From Candida dubliniensis CD36 (Eukaryota > Ascomycota > Pichiomycetes > Serinales > Debaryomycetaceae), in assembly GCF_000026945.1 (NCBI RefSeq), contig NC_012865.1, positions 682,001 through 746,000 of the forward strand: a DNA stretch of 64,000 nt, written 5' to 3'. The notes under the pieces were generated by a model. That model was not told the origin of the DNA and searched no databases. It saw nothing but the letters and a program-made list of their open reading frames with translations. This document shows positions 40,439 to 50,634 of this stretch, one piece after another. Both the position numbers and the translations under genes were made by a program. Position 1 is the stretch's first letter. Each line of letters begins with the position of its first letter.

Positions 40439-40723
40439 AATGGCACAACCTTAGATTTTGTTTTCGGAAATTTATTCTCCAGCGCTTATTTTCCATAAAC
40501 TTCTATCGCGAAATCGATACTCTTATGATTAATAATAGCAAGAATCAATCATGAAAGAATAGTTTTGAAAAATTATTTAAGGGATGGAATACCCTCCCTT
40601 CATTGAAAGAGTTGTTCTAATTTTTTTCTTTTCCTCCTTAACATTCTACATTCTAATTTACAATTTGCCAAATAGCAATACATATACTTACATATCTCAA
40701 CCAAAGAAACACAATTTCACACA

Positions 40724-42397
40724 ATGCATTACAGATTTTTAAGAGATAGTTTTGTTGGTAGAGTTGTCTACCATTTGTCCAAGCATAAATACTTTGCACA
40801 TCCAGAAGAAGCTAAAGATTATATTGTCCCAGAGAAGTATTTAGCAGATTACAAGCCAACTCTTGGTGATGATACAAGTATAAATTTCGAAAAAGAAGAA
40901 ATAGATAATGAAGGTGAACCCAATTCCACTCAATCGTCTTCCAATAACACTGTAGTTAGCAACACTAATGAAGATGATAAAATAATTGTCACTTGGGATG
41001 GTGATGATGATCCAGAAAATCCACAAAATTGGCCAGCTTTACAGAAAGCATTTTTCATTTTCCAAATTTCATTTTTGACAACTTCGGTGTATATGGGATC
41101 AGCAGTTTATACACCGGGTATTGAAGAATTAATGCACGATTTTGGTATTGGAAGAGTCGTTGCTACTTTGCCATTGACATTGTTTGTTATTGGTTATGGT
41201 GTTGGTCCATTGGTTTTCAGTCCCATGTCAGAAAATGCTATATTTGGTCGAACATCAATTTATATTGTCACATTATTTTTATTTGTCATACTACAAATCC
41301 CAACTGCTTTAGTTAATAATATTGCTGGTTTATGTATATTGAGATTCTTGGGTGGATTTTTCGCTAGTCCTTGTTTGGCCACTGGTGGTGCTAGTGTTGC
41401 TGATGTGGTTAAATTCTGGAATTTACCAGTTGGATTAGCTGCTTGGAGTTTGGGTGCTGTGTGTGGTCCTAGTTTTGGTCCATTCTTTGGTTCAATCTTA
41501 ACTGTCAAAGCTAGTTGGAGATGGACTTTTTGGTTCATGTGTATTATTTCTGGGTTTTCATTTGTTATGTTGTGTTTCACTTTACCAGAAACATTTAGCA
41601 AAACATTATTATATCGTAAGGCTAAAAGATTGAGAGCAATCACTGGTAATAACAGAATTACCAGTGAAGGAGAAATTGAAAATAGCAAAATGACAAGTCA
41701 TGAATTGATCATTGATACATTATGGAGACCTTTAGAAATTACAGTCATGGAACCAGTTGTTCTTTTGATTAATATTTATATTGCCATGGTATACAGTATT
41801 CTTTACTTGTTCTTTGAAGTGTTCCCAATTTATTTCATTGGAGTTAAACATTTCACTCTTGTTGAATTGGGTACCACATATATGTCCATTGTTATTGGTA
41901 TTGTCATTGCTGCCTTTATTTATATTCCAGTTATTAGACAGAAATTCACAAAACCAATATTACGCGAAGAACAAGTTTTCCCTGAAGTGTTTATTCCGAT
42001 TGCCATTGTTGGTGGTATCTTGTTAACATCTGGTCTTTTCATTTTTGGTTGGTCAGCAAATAGAACCACTCATTGGGTAGGTCCGTTGTTTGGTGCTGCT
42101 ATTACCGCTTCTGGAGCATTTTTAATCTTCCAAACATTATTCAACTTTATGGGTGCTTCATTCAAACCTCATTATATTGCTTCAGTTTTTGCTTCTAATG
42201 ATTTGTTCAGATCTGTCATTGCCTCAGTTTTCCCATTATTTGGTGCTCCATTATTTGATAATTTAGCTACTCCCGAATATCCTGTTGCCTGGGGTAGTTC
42301 CGTGTTGGGTTTTATCACCCTTCTTATGATTGCTATTCCAGTTTTGTTTTACTTGAATGGACCAAAGTTGAGAGCAAGATCGAAATATGCTAATTAG
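40724..42397 (+). CDS. MDR1: Major facilitator drug efflux pump Mdr1
   Basis: Plasma-membrane drug:H+ antiporter of the DHA1 family. Its overexpression gives resistance to fluconazole, benomyl, methotrexate and other compounds in Candida. The 557-residue frame is intact. After an acidic cytosolic N-terminus ending in the family motif WDGDDDPENPQNW (about 90-102), twelve membrane segments follow, the first near 106-128. Between segments 6 and 7 lies a charged cytosolic loop (about 295-330). The sequence is nearly identical to C. albicans Mdr1 as I remember it, except that the N-terminal Asn run is missing; this length and change are those of C. dubliniensis. Regulation by Mrr1, Cap1 and Mcm1 is established for C. 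albicans. Confidence 0.98.
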   Translation: MHYRFLRDSFVGRVVYHLSKHKYFAHPEEAKDYIVPEKYLADYKPTLGDDTSINFEKEEIDNEGEPNSTQSSSNNTVVSNTNEDDKIIVTWDGDDDPENPQNWPALQKAFFIFQISFLTTSVYMGSAVYTPGIEELMHDFGIGRVVATLPLTLFVIGYGVGPLVFSPMSENAIFGRTSIYIVTLFLFVILQIPTALVNNIAGLCILRFLGGFFASPCLATGGASVADVVKFWNLPVGLAAWSLGAVCGPSFGPFFGSILTVKASWRWTFWFMCIISGFSFVMLCFTLPETFSKTLLYRKAKRLRAITGNNRITSEGEIENSKMTSHELIIDTLWRPLEITVMEPVVLLINIYIAMVYSILYLFFEVFPIYFIGVKHFTLVELGTTYMSIVIGIVIAAFIYIPVIRQKFTKPILREEQVFPEVFIPIAIVGGILLTSGLFIFGWSANRTTHWVGPLFGAAITASGAFLIFQTLFNFMGASFKPHYIASVFASNDLFRSVIASVFPLFGAPLFDNLATPEYPVAWGSSVLGFITLLMIAIPVLFYLNGPKLRARSKYAN

Positions 42398-43563
42398 TAA
42401 TTGTCATTGTTTATAGATATATCGTGTTATAGATAAGTTAATCAATATTTAAGATAGGAAAGGGTTGTAACATCTTGTACTCTTGATATTCAGTGAATTT
42501 CAGAAAATGCTAAATACTAAATGTTTGGGAGGTTTTTAGAGTAAGTCATATAATGACTTGACGTATTGCTTATGTAACTTAGTCACATAGATATATTACT
42601 CTTGACCTTAAGTTGTTTTATTTGATTCTAATTCGACGAGTCATAATTATAATAACACAGTATGGTGGTGACTAGAGAATGAACACATAGATTAACAGCA
42701 TCTCGACATCACGCCTGAGACGGTGTACAAATTTCCAATAATAATAACAATTGTTGGCTTAGAAGAATAGAAAGTATTGCCGATGTACGTGTTTTGTGTG
42801 TTTTAACAAAACAATGCTTTATAAGAGCATTATCCATTTCAAACTATATTTAGATTAAACTTCTCGAGTGGAAAGAGAGATTACCATTAAACACTTAGAC
42901 ACTGATACTTCCCTTAGATCAATCTTCAATTTAATGACTATAAAAAGAAAGCACAAACTTCTCTAAAAATAGTTTACGAGGAATATAATATTTTTTTACT
43001 GCGCCTTTCTGCTACCAATTACATTGCGGGTCTAACTATAAATAAATGTGTAAACTGGAGTGGTAGTGGGGTGAGTGTATGTATACATCTCTATGTGTGT
43101 ATTCTATTGCTTAACCACTAGTATTTTTAATTCTCTAACCTTTACTAGGAACATATTCTAAACACCCGTGTCATACAATCTTAACAGTCAGTGTTGTGAT
43201 ACTCTGTAGTCTATTGTTGGTGCTTTTTCTTTCATATTTGCCAATTATTTGCAGCTGACTCAGCCCTAATTTGCCCACTTACTCTGTGCATTGTTTTCTT
43301 GTCTCAATAAAATCAATTCACAAAGAAAACCTCCGTTAACCATATAAACACGAAGGAGTAGTTTTGATATACATTATATATATAAATGGATTGCCAAGCC
43401 TTGGCTTAAATAGAAAAAATTTTCAAAGGTTTACTTGTTCGCGTATTTTGATAAATAATTTGACTTTATACTTTTTTCTTCCAGCTGCCTTTTTTTTTTT
43501 TTTTATTAAGTATATTCATTGGAATTTGCTTTGGTATCAACTACACTCATCTATGGTAAGATC
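42398..43563. other. Intergenic region between MDR1 and the second BMT gene
   Basis: About 1.2 kb. No credible gene. Contains a palindromic GCTGACTCAGC (43254-43264, an AP-1/Gcn4-type site), a TATAAAAAG box at 42938-42946 and a T15 run near 43490-43504 just before the BMT start. Confidence 0.6.
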
Positions 43564-45510
43564 ATGGGTAACTATAAACCAAGTATTAAGCAATATGTTG
43601 TGACAGCAAAAGCAATAAAATCCTCACAATTTGCAAGACTTGGTATCTGCGCGATAGTTCTTCTTTTCATATTGGGCTATCCCTTCTACTTCATATCAAA
43701 TAACCCATTCGATACATCAATACGATTCCAATACGTTGATCCATATAATGATACCACTCGAAAGTATACCACCATTGAAAAACAACACACCGATATTGGT
43801 GGTAACAGTACCACTATTATCTATCCCAAAAATTTAGACTTGGACTTAGACCAGGCGGCTTTGCAGCAAGTTTTAAATACCACCAACACAACAAACCCCT
43901 TTGTCCAATACATTGGTAACTCGTCATCTATAGCGTTTAGTCAATTGAATCAAACTTTAGCTACTCACAATATACAGGTTTTTGATTCGTCTTCAAACTC
44001 CAAAAACTGTCTGGATATATTGACTGAAACACGATTAACAATTTCCCAAAACATAATTATCAAGGAGCTGTTTGAAATAATGATCAAACGACTAATTCAT
44101 CAATTGAATACGGAACCAGCATTTAAAGAGCTTGCGCCTTTTTTCCAGAATAGACTTTCACTTCATTTGCGATGGAAAACGTATCATAAACATTTTTACA
44201 AATTTGCCGGAACCTCGGTATGGTTAAAGGATTATGGGGTACATTTAATGATTAGTAGGGTCATATACTCTCAGAAAGCTAAAAAGGGGGATCCTCAAAT
44301 ATCGTTACTATATGCTCAATTATATGATACTAATTGGCAAGAATTAACAAATACAGATCTCCTTGTGTCGATGCAAGATACCACTGGGGCATACAAATTG
44401 GAAACATTGCTGTTCCCACGATTCTTACCCATGCCCTTTTATTTCAACCCCCTGTTAACTAAAGGAAGATGGTATGGTCCCGAGGATGCACGTATTATGT
44501 TGGTTAAAAACCAATTGGATATAGAAGAGCCAATGATAATTTTCAATTCATATCATCGTCAAATCACTAATCATACAACTACTGAAACGAAAGATGGTTC
44601 TGTTGAACTAAATTTTGAGTTTTATAGATCAATGTTTGTTGGTTGGCCATTTAGATACCAATTGGGTAAAGCAAATACTGATGGGTTCGTTGACGATAGG
44701 TTTGATAATGTAAAGTTCACAAGAGTGGCCGAATTAAAGATTCACAACCAAACTCGAGCTGCAGTTGAGAAAAACTGGACGCCCTTTGTTGATCCTTCAG
44801 AACGGAATCCTGAAGACAAGAGTCTTTATATTGTATATCAATGGGATAAATTGAGGATTTTAAAATGTGACATTAGCAATTTAGTGACTGACGATGGGTT
44901 TACTCATTATAGTGCATGCAAGTTCAAACAGGATAGTAAACTTAAGAAAGTGGAAAAAGTGGGACCAATCAGAGGAGGCACAGAATTGATTCCAACAACT
45001 ATAGACAACAAACGGTTATGGATTGGGTTTTTGAGAGCACATATTGATAAATGCGGTTGTGGGAAAGCTATGTATCGTCCGAATATGGTAGTATTGCAAA
45101 AGACCGACAAGGGAACATTTAAGGTAGCTTATTTATCGTCATATATATCGTTCAATATTCCTGTTCCTGGTTGGAAAACTCCGGATATCCAATGTGCCAA
45201 AAAAGACCCAAGTGTTTTGATTCCCAATGGTATTTCTAATTGGGAAGTGGCTACAATTGATGGAATTGAGCGAGATGTTTTGACTATGACATTATCTGCT
45301 GCTGATGAAGACAACATTCTTATGGATATACATGGGTTAAAAACAGTTATTCAGGATCTTATTACAAATCAGAAACAAGACAACGAATTGGACACTGACC
45401 TGGTTCAAATGAAGTGTGTTGTTGCTTACTCAACTGAATTCTGTAGAGCGTATGGTGAGGAACAGGCCAGGTTAGGGTTGACAGGAGGATGGTTGCCACA
45501 GCATATTTAG
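43564..45510 (+). CDS. Beta-1,2-mannosyltransferase (BMT family) paralogue
   Basis: A second BMT-family protein, 648 aa, facing away from MDR1 in the same direction. It starts at the ATG at 43564 (MGNYKPSIKQYVV); the upstream 15 codons begin only with TTG. A type II anchor lies near residues 25-46 (GICAIVLLFILGYPFYFI). The lumenal domain matches the BMT at 24058-26367 block for block: HKHFYKFAGTSVWL, HLMISRVIYSQKAKKGDPQIS, RWYGPEDARIML, NSYHRQI, FYRSMFVGW, LWIGFLRAHIDKCGCGKAMYRPN, and VLIPNGIS near the end. It lacks the Lys/Glu tail. Its expected role is beta-mannosylation of cell-wall mannan in the Golgi. I cannot tell which numbered BMT (1-9) it is. Confidence 0.9.
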   Translation: MGNYKPSIKQYVVTAKAIKSSQFARLGICAIVLLFILGYPFYFISNNPFDTSIRFQYVDPYNDTTRKYTTIEKQHTDIGGNSTTIIYPKNLDLDLDQAALQQVLNTTNTTNPFVQYIGNSSSIAFSQLNQTLATHNIQVFDSSSNSKNCLDILTETRLTISQNIIIKELFEIMIKRLIHQLNTEPAFKELAPFFQNRLSLHLRWKTYHKHFYKFAGTSVWLKDYGVHLMISRVIYSQKAKKGDPQISLLYAQLYDTNWQELTNTDLLVSMQDTTGAYKLETLLFPRFLPMPFYFNPLLTKGRWYGPEDARIMLVKNQLDIEEPMIIFNSYHRQITNHTTTETKDGSVELNFEFYRSMFVGWPFRYQLGKANTDGFVDDRFDNVKFTRVAELKIHNQTRAAVEKNWTPFVDPSERNPEDKSLYIVYQWDKLRILKCDISNLVTDDGFTHYSACKFKQDSKLKKVEKVGPIRGGTELIPTTIDNKRLWIGFLRAHIDKCGCGKAMYRPNMVVLQKTDKGTFKVAYLSSYISFNIPVPGWKTPDIQCAKKDPSVLIPNGISNWEVATIDGIERDVLTMTLSAADEDNILMDIHGLKTVIQDLITNQKQDNELDTDLVQMKCVVAYSTEFCRAYGEEQARLGLTGGWLPQHI

Positions 45511-45731
45511 ATGTATACCTGTATTTGATAATCTAATTAGAAAGCATTAATTGTAACTGTAAATAATAATTTGCAGTATTGCTGTACGTAGTTATTGCTT
45601 GCATGGATAGTTGGAAGTATGCTACTTTTTTAATCCGCACCTCTTTTTTTTTTTATAGTTGATTTGGTAGATAGGAAAACCTTGAGCTCGATATTATCAC
45701 CATGTCCTCTTTTTGAAAGAACCCTATTTTA

Positions 45732-46991
45732 ATGTTAAAACCGCTAATACGAAAGAAGTTCTCCAGACATTTATGGAGAACTGTACATACAAGACATTAT
45801 TCGAATAAGAAATTACAGAATGTTGAATCTACACCGGAACAGGAATCAACTTCAGCGATAGTTGATAGAATGAAGCAAATATTGGAAGAAAAGATATCTT
45901 CTCAATCTGCAACTACAATCGAAACTATGAAACGTAGTGATGAATCACTAAATCAAATCTTATCGAAATACGACACTATGTCAACATCACTACCCAATAC
46001 CAAACAAGCAGCATCATATATAAAAAGTGAGCCAATACTAGCTCATAACAAACACGCAAAAGATATCTACAATTCAATTCCATGGAGTGGCACCGAGTCT
46101 GTTTATGATTCTAATTTAAGAATGATCGTTGATTCCAAACCCAAACCCATCAATGATCCAGCAAGTCTTGCATACAAAAAGAGAAATCCAACAAATAATG
46201 AAAAATTGGCTATGGCACGAGATATATCATTGGATTATAAAGTCAATAAACCCCAGAAAGGCAAAGATAAGGATGGCGACAACAAAGATGATGATGATGA
46301 TGATGGGTTTAGAGAAATGTATCGTGAAAGATTATTAGGTCCATCAATGCTTATTAATCATAGTTCGACATCAGTTGATTTTGTAGAAATGCTAGCTAGT
46401 AATAAAATTAATGCCAAGATTGATCAAACAACAGGAAAATTTGAAACTGATGATATGCAAAATGTTAGAGGTAAACCTTTAGAAAAGCAGCATTTAGTGA
46501 ATTGTACTGATTCGAATTATTTTATGAATCAAGTGTTAAATAAGCAAGAAGTATTACCTCCATGGATTGAAAGTCAACAAAATTTGAATAGAAATATAGC
46601 TCAATTTCGAAGGAATTTAATTGAAATGTGGAGCAAGTCCAAAAAATTACATGAATCAGATTTGAAATATATTGAAACAAAAATAAATTTGTTAAATCAG
46701 GAGATACGAAATTATAATCTTCAATGTCCTTCTGTTAGTGGACATAAGTTTAAGTTGAATAAAGAAAAGGAAATTGAAAATGCAATCAAGCAAGCTTTAG
46801 AAAATCCCATAAAACCAAAACCTATTGAAGTGAAGAATAATACCGGGTTTTTGGATATATTTGGTGGTGGTAGTGGTGGTAGTACACACACAAGTGCTGG
46901 TTCTAGACAGAACATTCACATAGACAGAAATATAGATCCCAAACTAAATGTTTGGCAAGCAATCAAAGATGTTTTTAGTTTAGGCAAATAG
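45732..46991 (+). CDS. Mitochondrial DUF1992 (DnaJC28-conserved-domain) protein
   Basis: A 419-aa protein whose start MLKPLIRKKFSRHLWRTVHTRHYS is a strong mitochondrial presequence. The middle (about 210-305) fits the DUF1992/DNAJC28 conserved domain: VEMLASNKINAKID, then NVRGKPLE (the GKGKPL-type motif), then MNQVLNKQEVLPPWIESQQNL and a following helix. No J domain is present, as in other fungal members. A short Lys/Asp tract (175-190) and a Gly/Ser-rich stretch near 375-385 are lineage-specific. The function is unknown; human DNAJC28 has been linked to the COG complex, but that need not apply here. Confidence 0.75.
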   Translation: MLKPLIRKKFSRHLWRTVHTRHYSNKKLQNVESTPEQESTSAIVDRMKQILEEKISSQSATTIETMKRSDESLNQILSKYDTMSTSLPNTKQAASYIKSEPILAHNKHAKDIYNSIPWSGTESVYDSNLRMIVDSKPKPINDPASLAYKKRNPTNNEKLAMARDISLDYKVNKPQKGKDKDGDNKDDDDDDGFREMYRERLLGPSMLINHSSTSVDFVEMLASNKINAKIDQTTGKFETDDMQNVRGKPLEKQHLVNCTDSNYFMNQVLNKQEVLPPWIESQQNLNRNIAQFRRNLIEMWSKSKKLHESDLKYIETKINLLNQEIRNYNLQCPSVSGHKFKLNKEKEIENAIKQALENPIKPKPIEVKNNTGFLDIFGGGSGGSTHTSAGSRQNIHIDRNIDPKLNVWQAIKDVFSLGK

Positions 46992-47375
46992 GGAAATGGG
47001 AATATATATTCTATTAAGTAGATGTTTTTAACACAAATACAATTATATTGGTCCTCCCAACAATGATGATTAAAAGATCTCTCAAATCTTTAGCGCGCTT
47101 AAAAAGTAGAGAAAAAGTTTCTTATTGTTAAAGTTTTGATCTGACTCACTCACGCTTCGATAGTCGCAGTGGCTTTTTTATGCCCTTGGCGCTTGGCGGG
47201 GACCCGACGTTCCACGCCGACGACAGACAGAACTCCTACTACTACTGCGTGAATTTGTGTGTGTTGTGTGTGTGTAATAACCCAAAAAAAAATAAAAAAA
47301 AGTTTTTACAATGCCGATTTTTATCAATCTTTACACCACCAATCGCTATCTACTGAGAATATTAATAAGCATTGA
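46992..47375. other. Intergenic region upstream of the mitochondrial ABC transporter gene
   Basis: Contains TGACTCA at 47142-47148 and an unusually GC-rich patch for this window at 47190-47225 (GGCGCTTGGCGGGGACCCGACG). No gene seen. Confidence 0.6.
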
Positions 47376-49763
47376 ATGATAATATTACCGTCTATAAGGA
47401 ATTTTTTATTCCTTTCTAGTAGTCGAAGTATAAAGGTGCTACCTGCTCGACAATACTTCAAAAATCTCACATTTATAACCACAAAACTTAACACCATACA
47501 TTCGGGTCCAACGACAACAACAACAACAACATCATCATCATCATATCTACTAAAAACTGTATGTTTGTCACAATTCAGGACGTATAGCACTACCCCTTCA
47601 TCCAATTTGCCACCTTCTCAAGTTTCTGTCAAGGCACATCTTGATGCAACTAATTTGAAAAAGAAAGAAATCAAACAAGAAAGATTAGAACAATTTCAAA
47701 AACAAGAAAACAAAAAAACTTTTAAACAAAATCTTCTAACCATTGGAAGAATTATTAAATTGGGGAAACCCGATTGGAAATTATTTGTACTAGCCATTGG
47801 ATTTATATTATGTGCAGTTTTATACCCAACTACAGCCGTTAAATTGGTAGGATCTGTATTAGATTCATTCAACAATAACATTAAAGATGAAGATGGGGAT
47901 TTACTTGTTTGGGGATATAAAGTTTCCACTGTGTTTGCAGTAATGATACCGTTTATGGCTGTTAGTGCTGTTTGTTTCTGGGCCAGAATTTGGGTATTAA
48001 AATTATTGGGAGAAAGATTAGTAGCCAGATTACGTGCTAGAGTGATGAAGAATTTATTGCGTCATGACCAAGAATTCTTTGATAATGATAAACACAAAGT
48101 AGGTGATTTAATCAGTAGATTATCAAGTGATGCATACATTGTCAGCCGATCCATCACATCTAATCTCCCTGATGGGTTGAAAAATTTATTGTTTGGGTTG
48201 TTAAGCTCATATATGATGTATCTGATCAATCCTATGTTATTTGGAATGATGTTATTAATCTCACCACCAATAACAATTGGTTCGGTATTTTATGGGGAGA
48301 AAATCAGGAAATTGTCGACCAATTTACAGAATGCCACTGCTGGATTGACCAAAGTGTCTGAAGAAACGTTGAATTCTATAAAATTAATTAATGCATTTAC
48401 TGGTGAACAAAAGGAATTGAGAAAATATTCTACTCGTTTGAGAAGAGTGGTTGAAGTTGCTAAACAAGAAGCATTTGCTCAATCAAATTATTCTGTATCT
48501 ATTTATTCATTGTATCATACTGGTTATTTGGCATGTGTGGCCTTGGGGGTTTATTTGATGACAAAGGGAACAATGTCAGCAGGAGATGTGGTGGCATTTA
48601 CTATGTATCTGGAATTCTTCAATTCAGCATTATACAGTTTAACAACGACATATTTGGAATTAATGAAAGGCGCTGGAGCTGGAGTTAAATTATTTGCATT
48701 AATCGATTATAAAAACAAGGTTCCTGCTATACAGGGGGAAAAAGTGACAACTTGGAGACATACTTCAGTTCAAGACGACATACAGTTTCATGATGTTACT
48801 TTCAGTTATCCGACTCGTCCGAATCATACAATCTTTAACCATTGTAATTTTGAGATTGTTGGAGGCACTAGTACTTGTATAGTTGCACCCAGTGGAGCAG
48901 GAAAATCAACAGTTGCTGCATTATTGCTTAGGGCTTATGATATTCAACTGGGTGAGATCTTAATTGGTGGTAAGAACATAAAAGATATTCAAGTACGTGA
49001 TTTGAGACGTTATATTGTTGGGATTGTTCAACAAGAGCCAGTGTTGTTATCGGGGACTATACTAGAGAATATTGTTTATGGGTTGACTTCTTCTGAGATC
49101 AACAAGTTAACAATGCAAGATATTATTGATGTATCCAAACAAGCCAATTGTCATGATTTTATTGTTAATTTCCCTGATGGATATGATACGGTAATTGGCA
49201 ATCGAGGTGCTTCGTTGTCGGGAGGTCAAAAACAACGTATAGCTATTGCTAGAGCATTGATCAAAAGACCTAAAGTTTTGATTTTGGATGAAGCTACTTC
49301 TGCTCTTGATTCCAAATCGGAAAGTTTGATAAATGAAACATTGAAAAATTTGACAAATGAAGGGTCAATGACAATTATTTCTATTGCCCATAGATTATCA
49401 ACAATTTCCAAATCGGAATTTGTTGTGGTTTTAGGTAAACATGGTCAAGTTGTTGAAACAGGTAAATTTGTTGAATTATTTAGTAACCCTGATTCAGAGT
49501 TGTCGAAGTTGTTAGATGAGTCGGCAACTTCACAAGCAGCAGCAGCAACACAAGAAGAAGATGAAGTAGATGGATCTGAACAAGAGAATCGTCATCATAA
49601 AACTCAAGAGGATGAACTAGAGCATATTAATCGAGAAGCTGAAGAGATTGAGAACAAACAAATCAAATATAGCAAGGTCAAAAATCTAATTGAATCATTA
49701 CCATTGGATATGAAACAACAATTACTTGCAGAAATAAATAATGAGGAAAAGAACACCACTTGA
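47376..49763 (+). CDS. MDL2: Mitochondrial half-size ABC transporter, Mdl type
   Basis: Inner-membrane homodimeric ABC exporter of the Mdl1/Mdl2 (ABCB10-like) group; Mdl1 exports peptides from the matrix. Residues 1-80 form an Arg/Ser/Thr-rich presequence. The membrane domain spans about 130-430 with six segments. The nucleotide-binding domain has Walker A APSGAGKST near 505, the Q-loop QQEPVLLSGTILEN, signature LSGGQKQR near 613, Walker B VLILDEATSALD near 632 and the H-loop AHRLS near 670. A charged Glu/Gln-rich tail of about 90 residues follows. At 795 aa it is nearer to S. cerevisiae Mdl2 (773) than Mdl1 (695), but the family is certain and the number is not. Confidence 0.9.
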   Translation: MIILPSIRNFLFLSSSRSIKVLPARQYFKNLTFITTKLNTIHSGPTTTTTTTSSSSYLLKTVCLSQFRTYSTTPSSNLPPSQVSVKAHLDATNLKKKEIKQERLEQFQKQENKKTFKQNLLTIGRIIKLGKPDWKLFVLAIGFILCAVLYPTTAVKLVGSVLDSFNNNIKDEDGDLLVWGYKVSTVFAVMIPFMAVSAVCFWARIWVLKLLGERLVARLRARVMKNLLRHDQEFFDNDKHKVGDLISRLSSDAYIVSRSITSNLPDGLKNLLFGLLSSYMMYLINPMLFGMMLLISPPITIGSVFYGEKIRKLSTNLQNATAGLTKVSEETLNSIKLINAFTGEQKELRKYSTRLRRVVEVAKQEAFAQSNYSVSIYSLYHTGYLACVALGVYLMTKGTMSAGDVVAFTMYLEFFNSALYSLTTTYLELMKGAGAGVKLFALIDYKNKVPAIQGEKVTTWRHTSVQDDIQFHDVTFSYPTRPNHTIFNHCNFEIVGGTSTCIVAPSGAGKSTVAALLLRAYDIQLGEILIGGKNIKDIQVRDLRRYIVGIVQQEPVLLSGTILENIVYGLTSSEINKLTMQDIIDVSKQANCHDFIVNFPDGYDTVIGNRGASLSGGQKQRIAIARALIKRPKVLILDEATSALDSKSESLINETLKNLTNEGSMTIISIAHRLSTISKSEFVVVLGKHGQVVETGKFVELFSNPDSELSKLLDESATSQAAAATQEEDEVDGSEQENRHHKTQEDELEHINREAEEIENKQIKYSKVKNLIESLPLDMKQQLLAEINNEEKNTT

Positions 49764-50085
49764 GAGTCTTTTTTTTAATCATTCATGTAAATAACTTAAA
49801 AATGTAACTGCCCCCCTTGTTTAAGATTAGAAATTGCAAAGCAAAGCAAAACAAAACAAAAAAAAAAAAAATTATAAATATATATTTATTCGTATTGTTA
49901 AAAAAAAGTAGTTTAACTGTATCATTTTGTCATGAACTCTATTTCATATCCATAAATTCTCTTCAAAATTAAAATTGTTTTTTGAAAGACCTTAAATACA
50001 AACCAATATAAGATTCACCCATATGGATGAAGGATGGAAGGTAGGTAGGTATGCAGGTAGGTAGGAAGGAAAGTAATGGAGATGT
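49764..50085. other. Convergent intergenic region
   Basis: 3' flanks of the ABC transporter (+) and ATP15 (-). AAAGC/AAAAC repeats and an A14 run near 49838-49871, and a GGTA repeat near 50041-50063. No gene seen. Confidence 0.6.
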
Positions 50086-50277
50086 TTATTTGTCAGTTGG
50101 TTTCAATGGAATTGGTTCACTTTGTTTACCATCTTTAAAAGTTATAACTTTGGCATCAACGAATCCTCTTTTTTCAGCAGCAGCTCTGAATTCTGGTTTT
50201 AAAGAGTTTCTTAAAGTTTGAGCAGCAATTGCTAAAGCTTTGTTCAATGATACACCAGCTTGTTTGTATGCAGACAT
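50086..50277 (-). CDS. ATP15: ATP synthase subunit epsilon
   Basis: Small F1 central-stalk subunit of mitochondrial ATP synthase, 63 aa against 62 in S. cerevisiae. MSAYKQAGVSLNKALAIAAQTLRNSLKPE aligns with the yeast start MSAWRKAGISYAAYLNVAAQAIRSSLKTE, and the end SEPIPL resembles the yeast SEPTPI. The mitochondrial epsilon has no cleavable presequence, consistent with the direct start here. The gene lies downstream of POL5 on the same strand with its own 357-bp upstream spacer. Confidence 0.93.
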   Translation of the reverse strand: MSAYKQAGVSLNKALAIAAQTLRNSLKPEFRAAAEKRGFVDAKVITFKDGKQSEPIPLKPTDK

Positions 50278-50634
50278 GACTAGTTGAATTTGTTTTTTAT
50301 TGAATAGATAATGGATAAAAATGGATGGGAAAGTGTCAAAGATTGTTCAAATTGGTTGGGAATTTTCTTTTTTTTTTTTTTTTTCTCTTCCTTTCTTCTT
50401 CTTTTGGGGGAGTTGGATTTGTTTGTTTCAATAAGAAAAGAAAAATTCGGATTACTTTTTGAACATTGGGACACTCCCAAGTTTTTTATTGGACGAGAAC
50501 AAAGTTCAATTGAAAATGGTAGCTCTGCTTCTTTTTTTTTGTTACAATTCACACGCACATCTTTTCAAATTTGCAATTATTTTACTATTTCTACAAGTCT
50601 ATATATATATGTATATGTATATGTCTATGTTTAA
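50278..50634. other. Intergenic region upstream of ATP15
   Basis: ATP15 promoter and POL5 3' flank. T17 tract near 50368-50384 and an ATGT/ATAT repeat near 50602-50630. No other feature seen. Confidence 0.6.

Larger units (their letters stand above)
39497..40723. other. MDR1 promoter region
   Basis: About 1.2 kb upstream of MDR1 with no gene. Contains a TGACTCA site at 39976-39982, an A20 run at 39881-39901, and two copies of a composite element at 40217-40237 and 40417-40438. A pyrimidine-rich stretch (40619-40637) lies close to the start. Confidence 0.75.

Noticed and set aside
42744..43030. Possible solo LTR beginning TGTTGG between MDR1 and the second BMT
   Set aside because: A TGTTGG start and a TATA box are present, but I found no matching CA end with a 5-bp target duplication.
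43519..43563. Fifteen-codon N-terminal extension of the second BMT
   Set aside because: It begins with TTG, not ATG. The ATG at 43564 gives a normal type II membrane protein.
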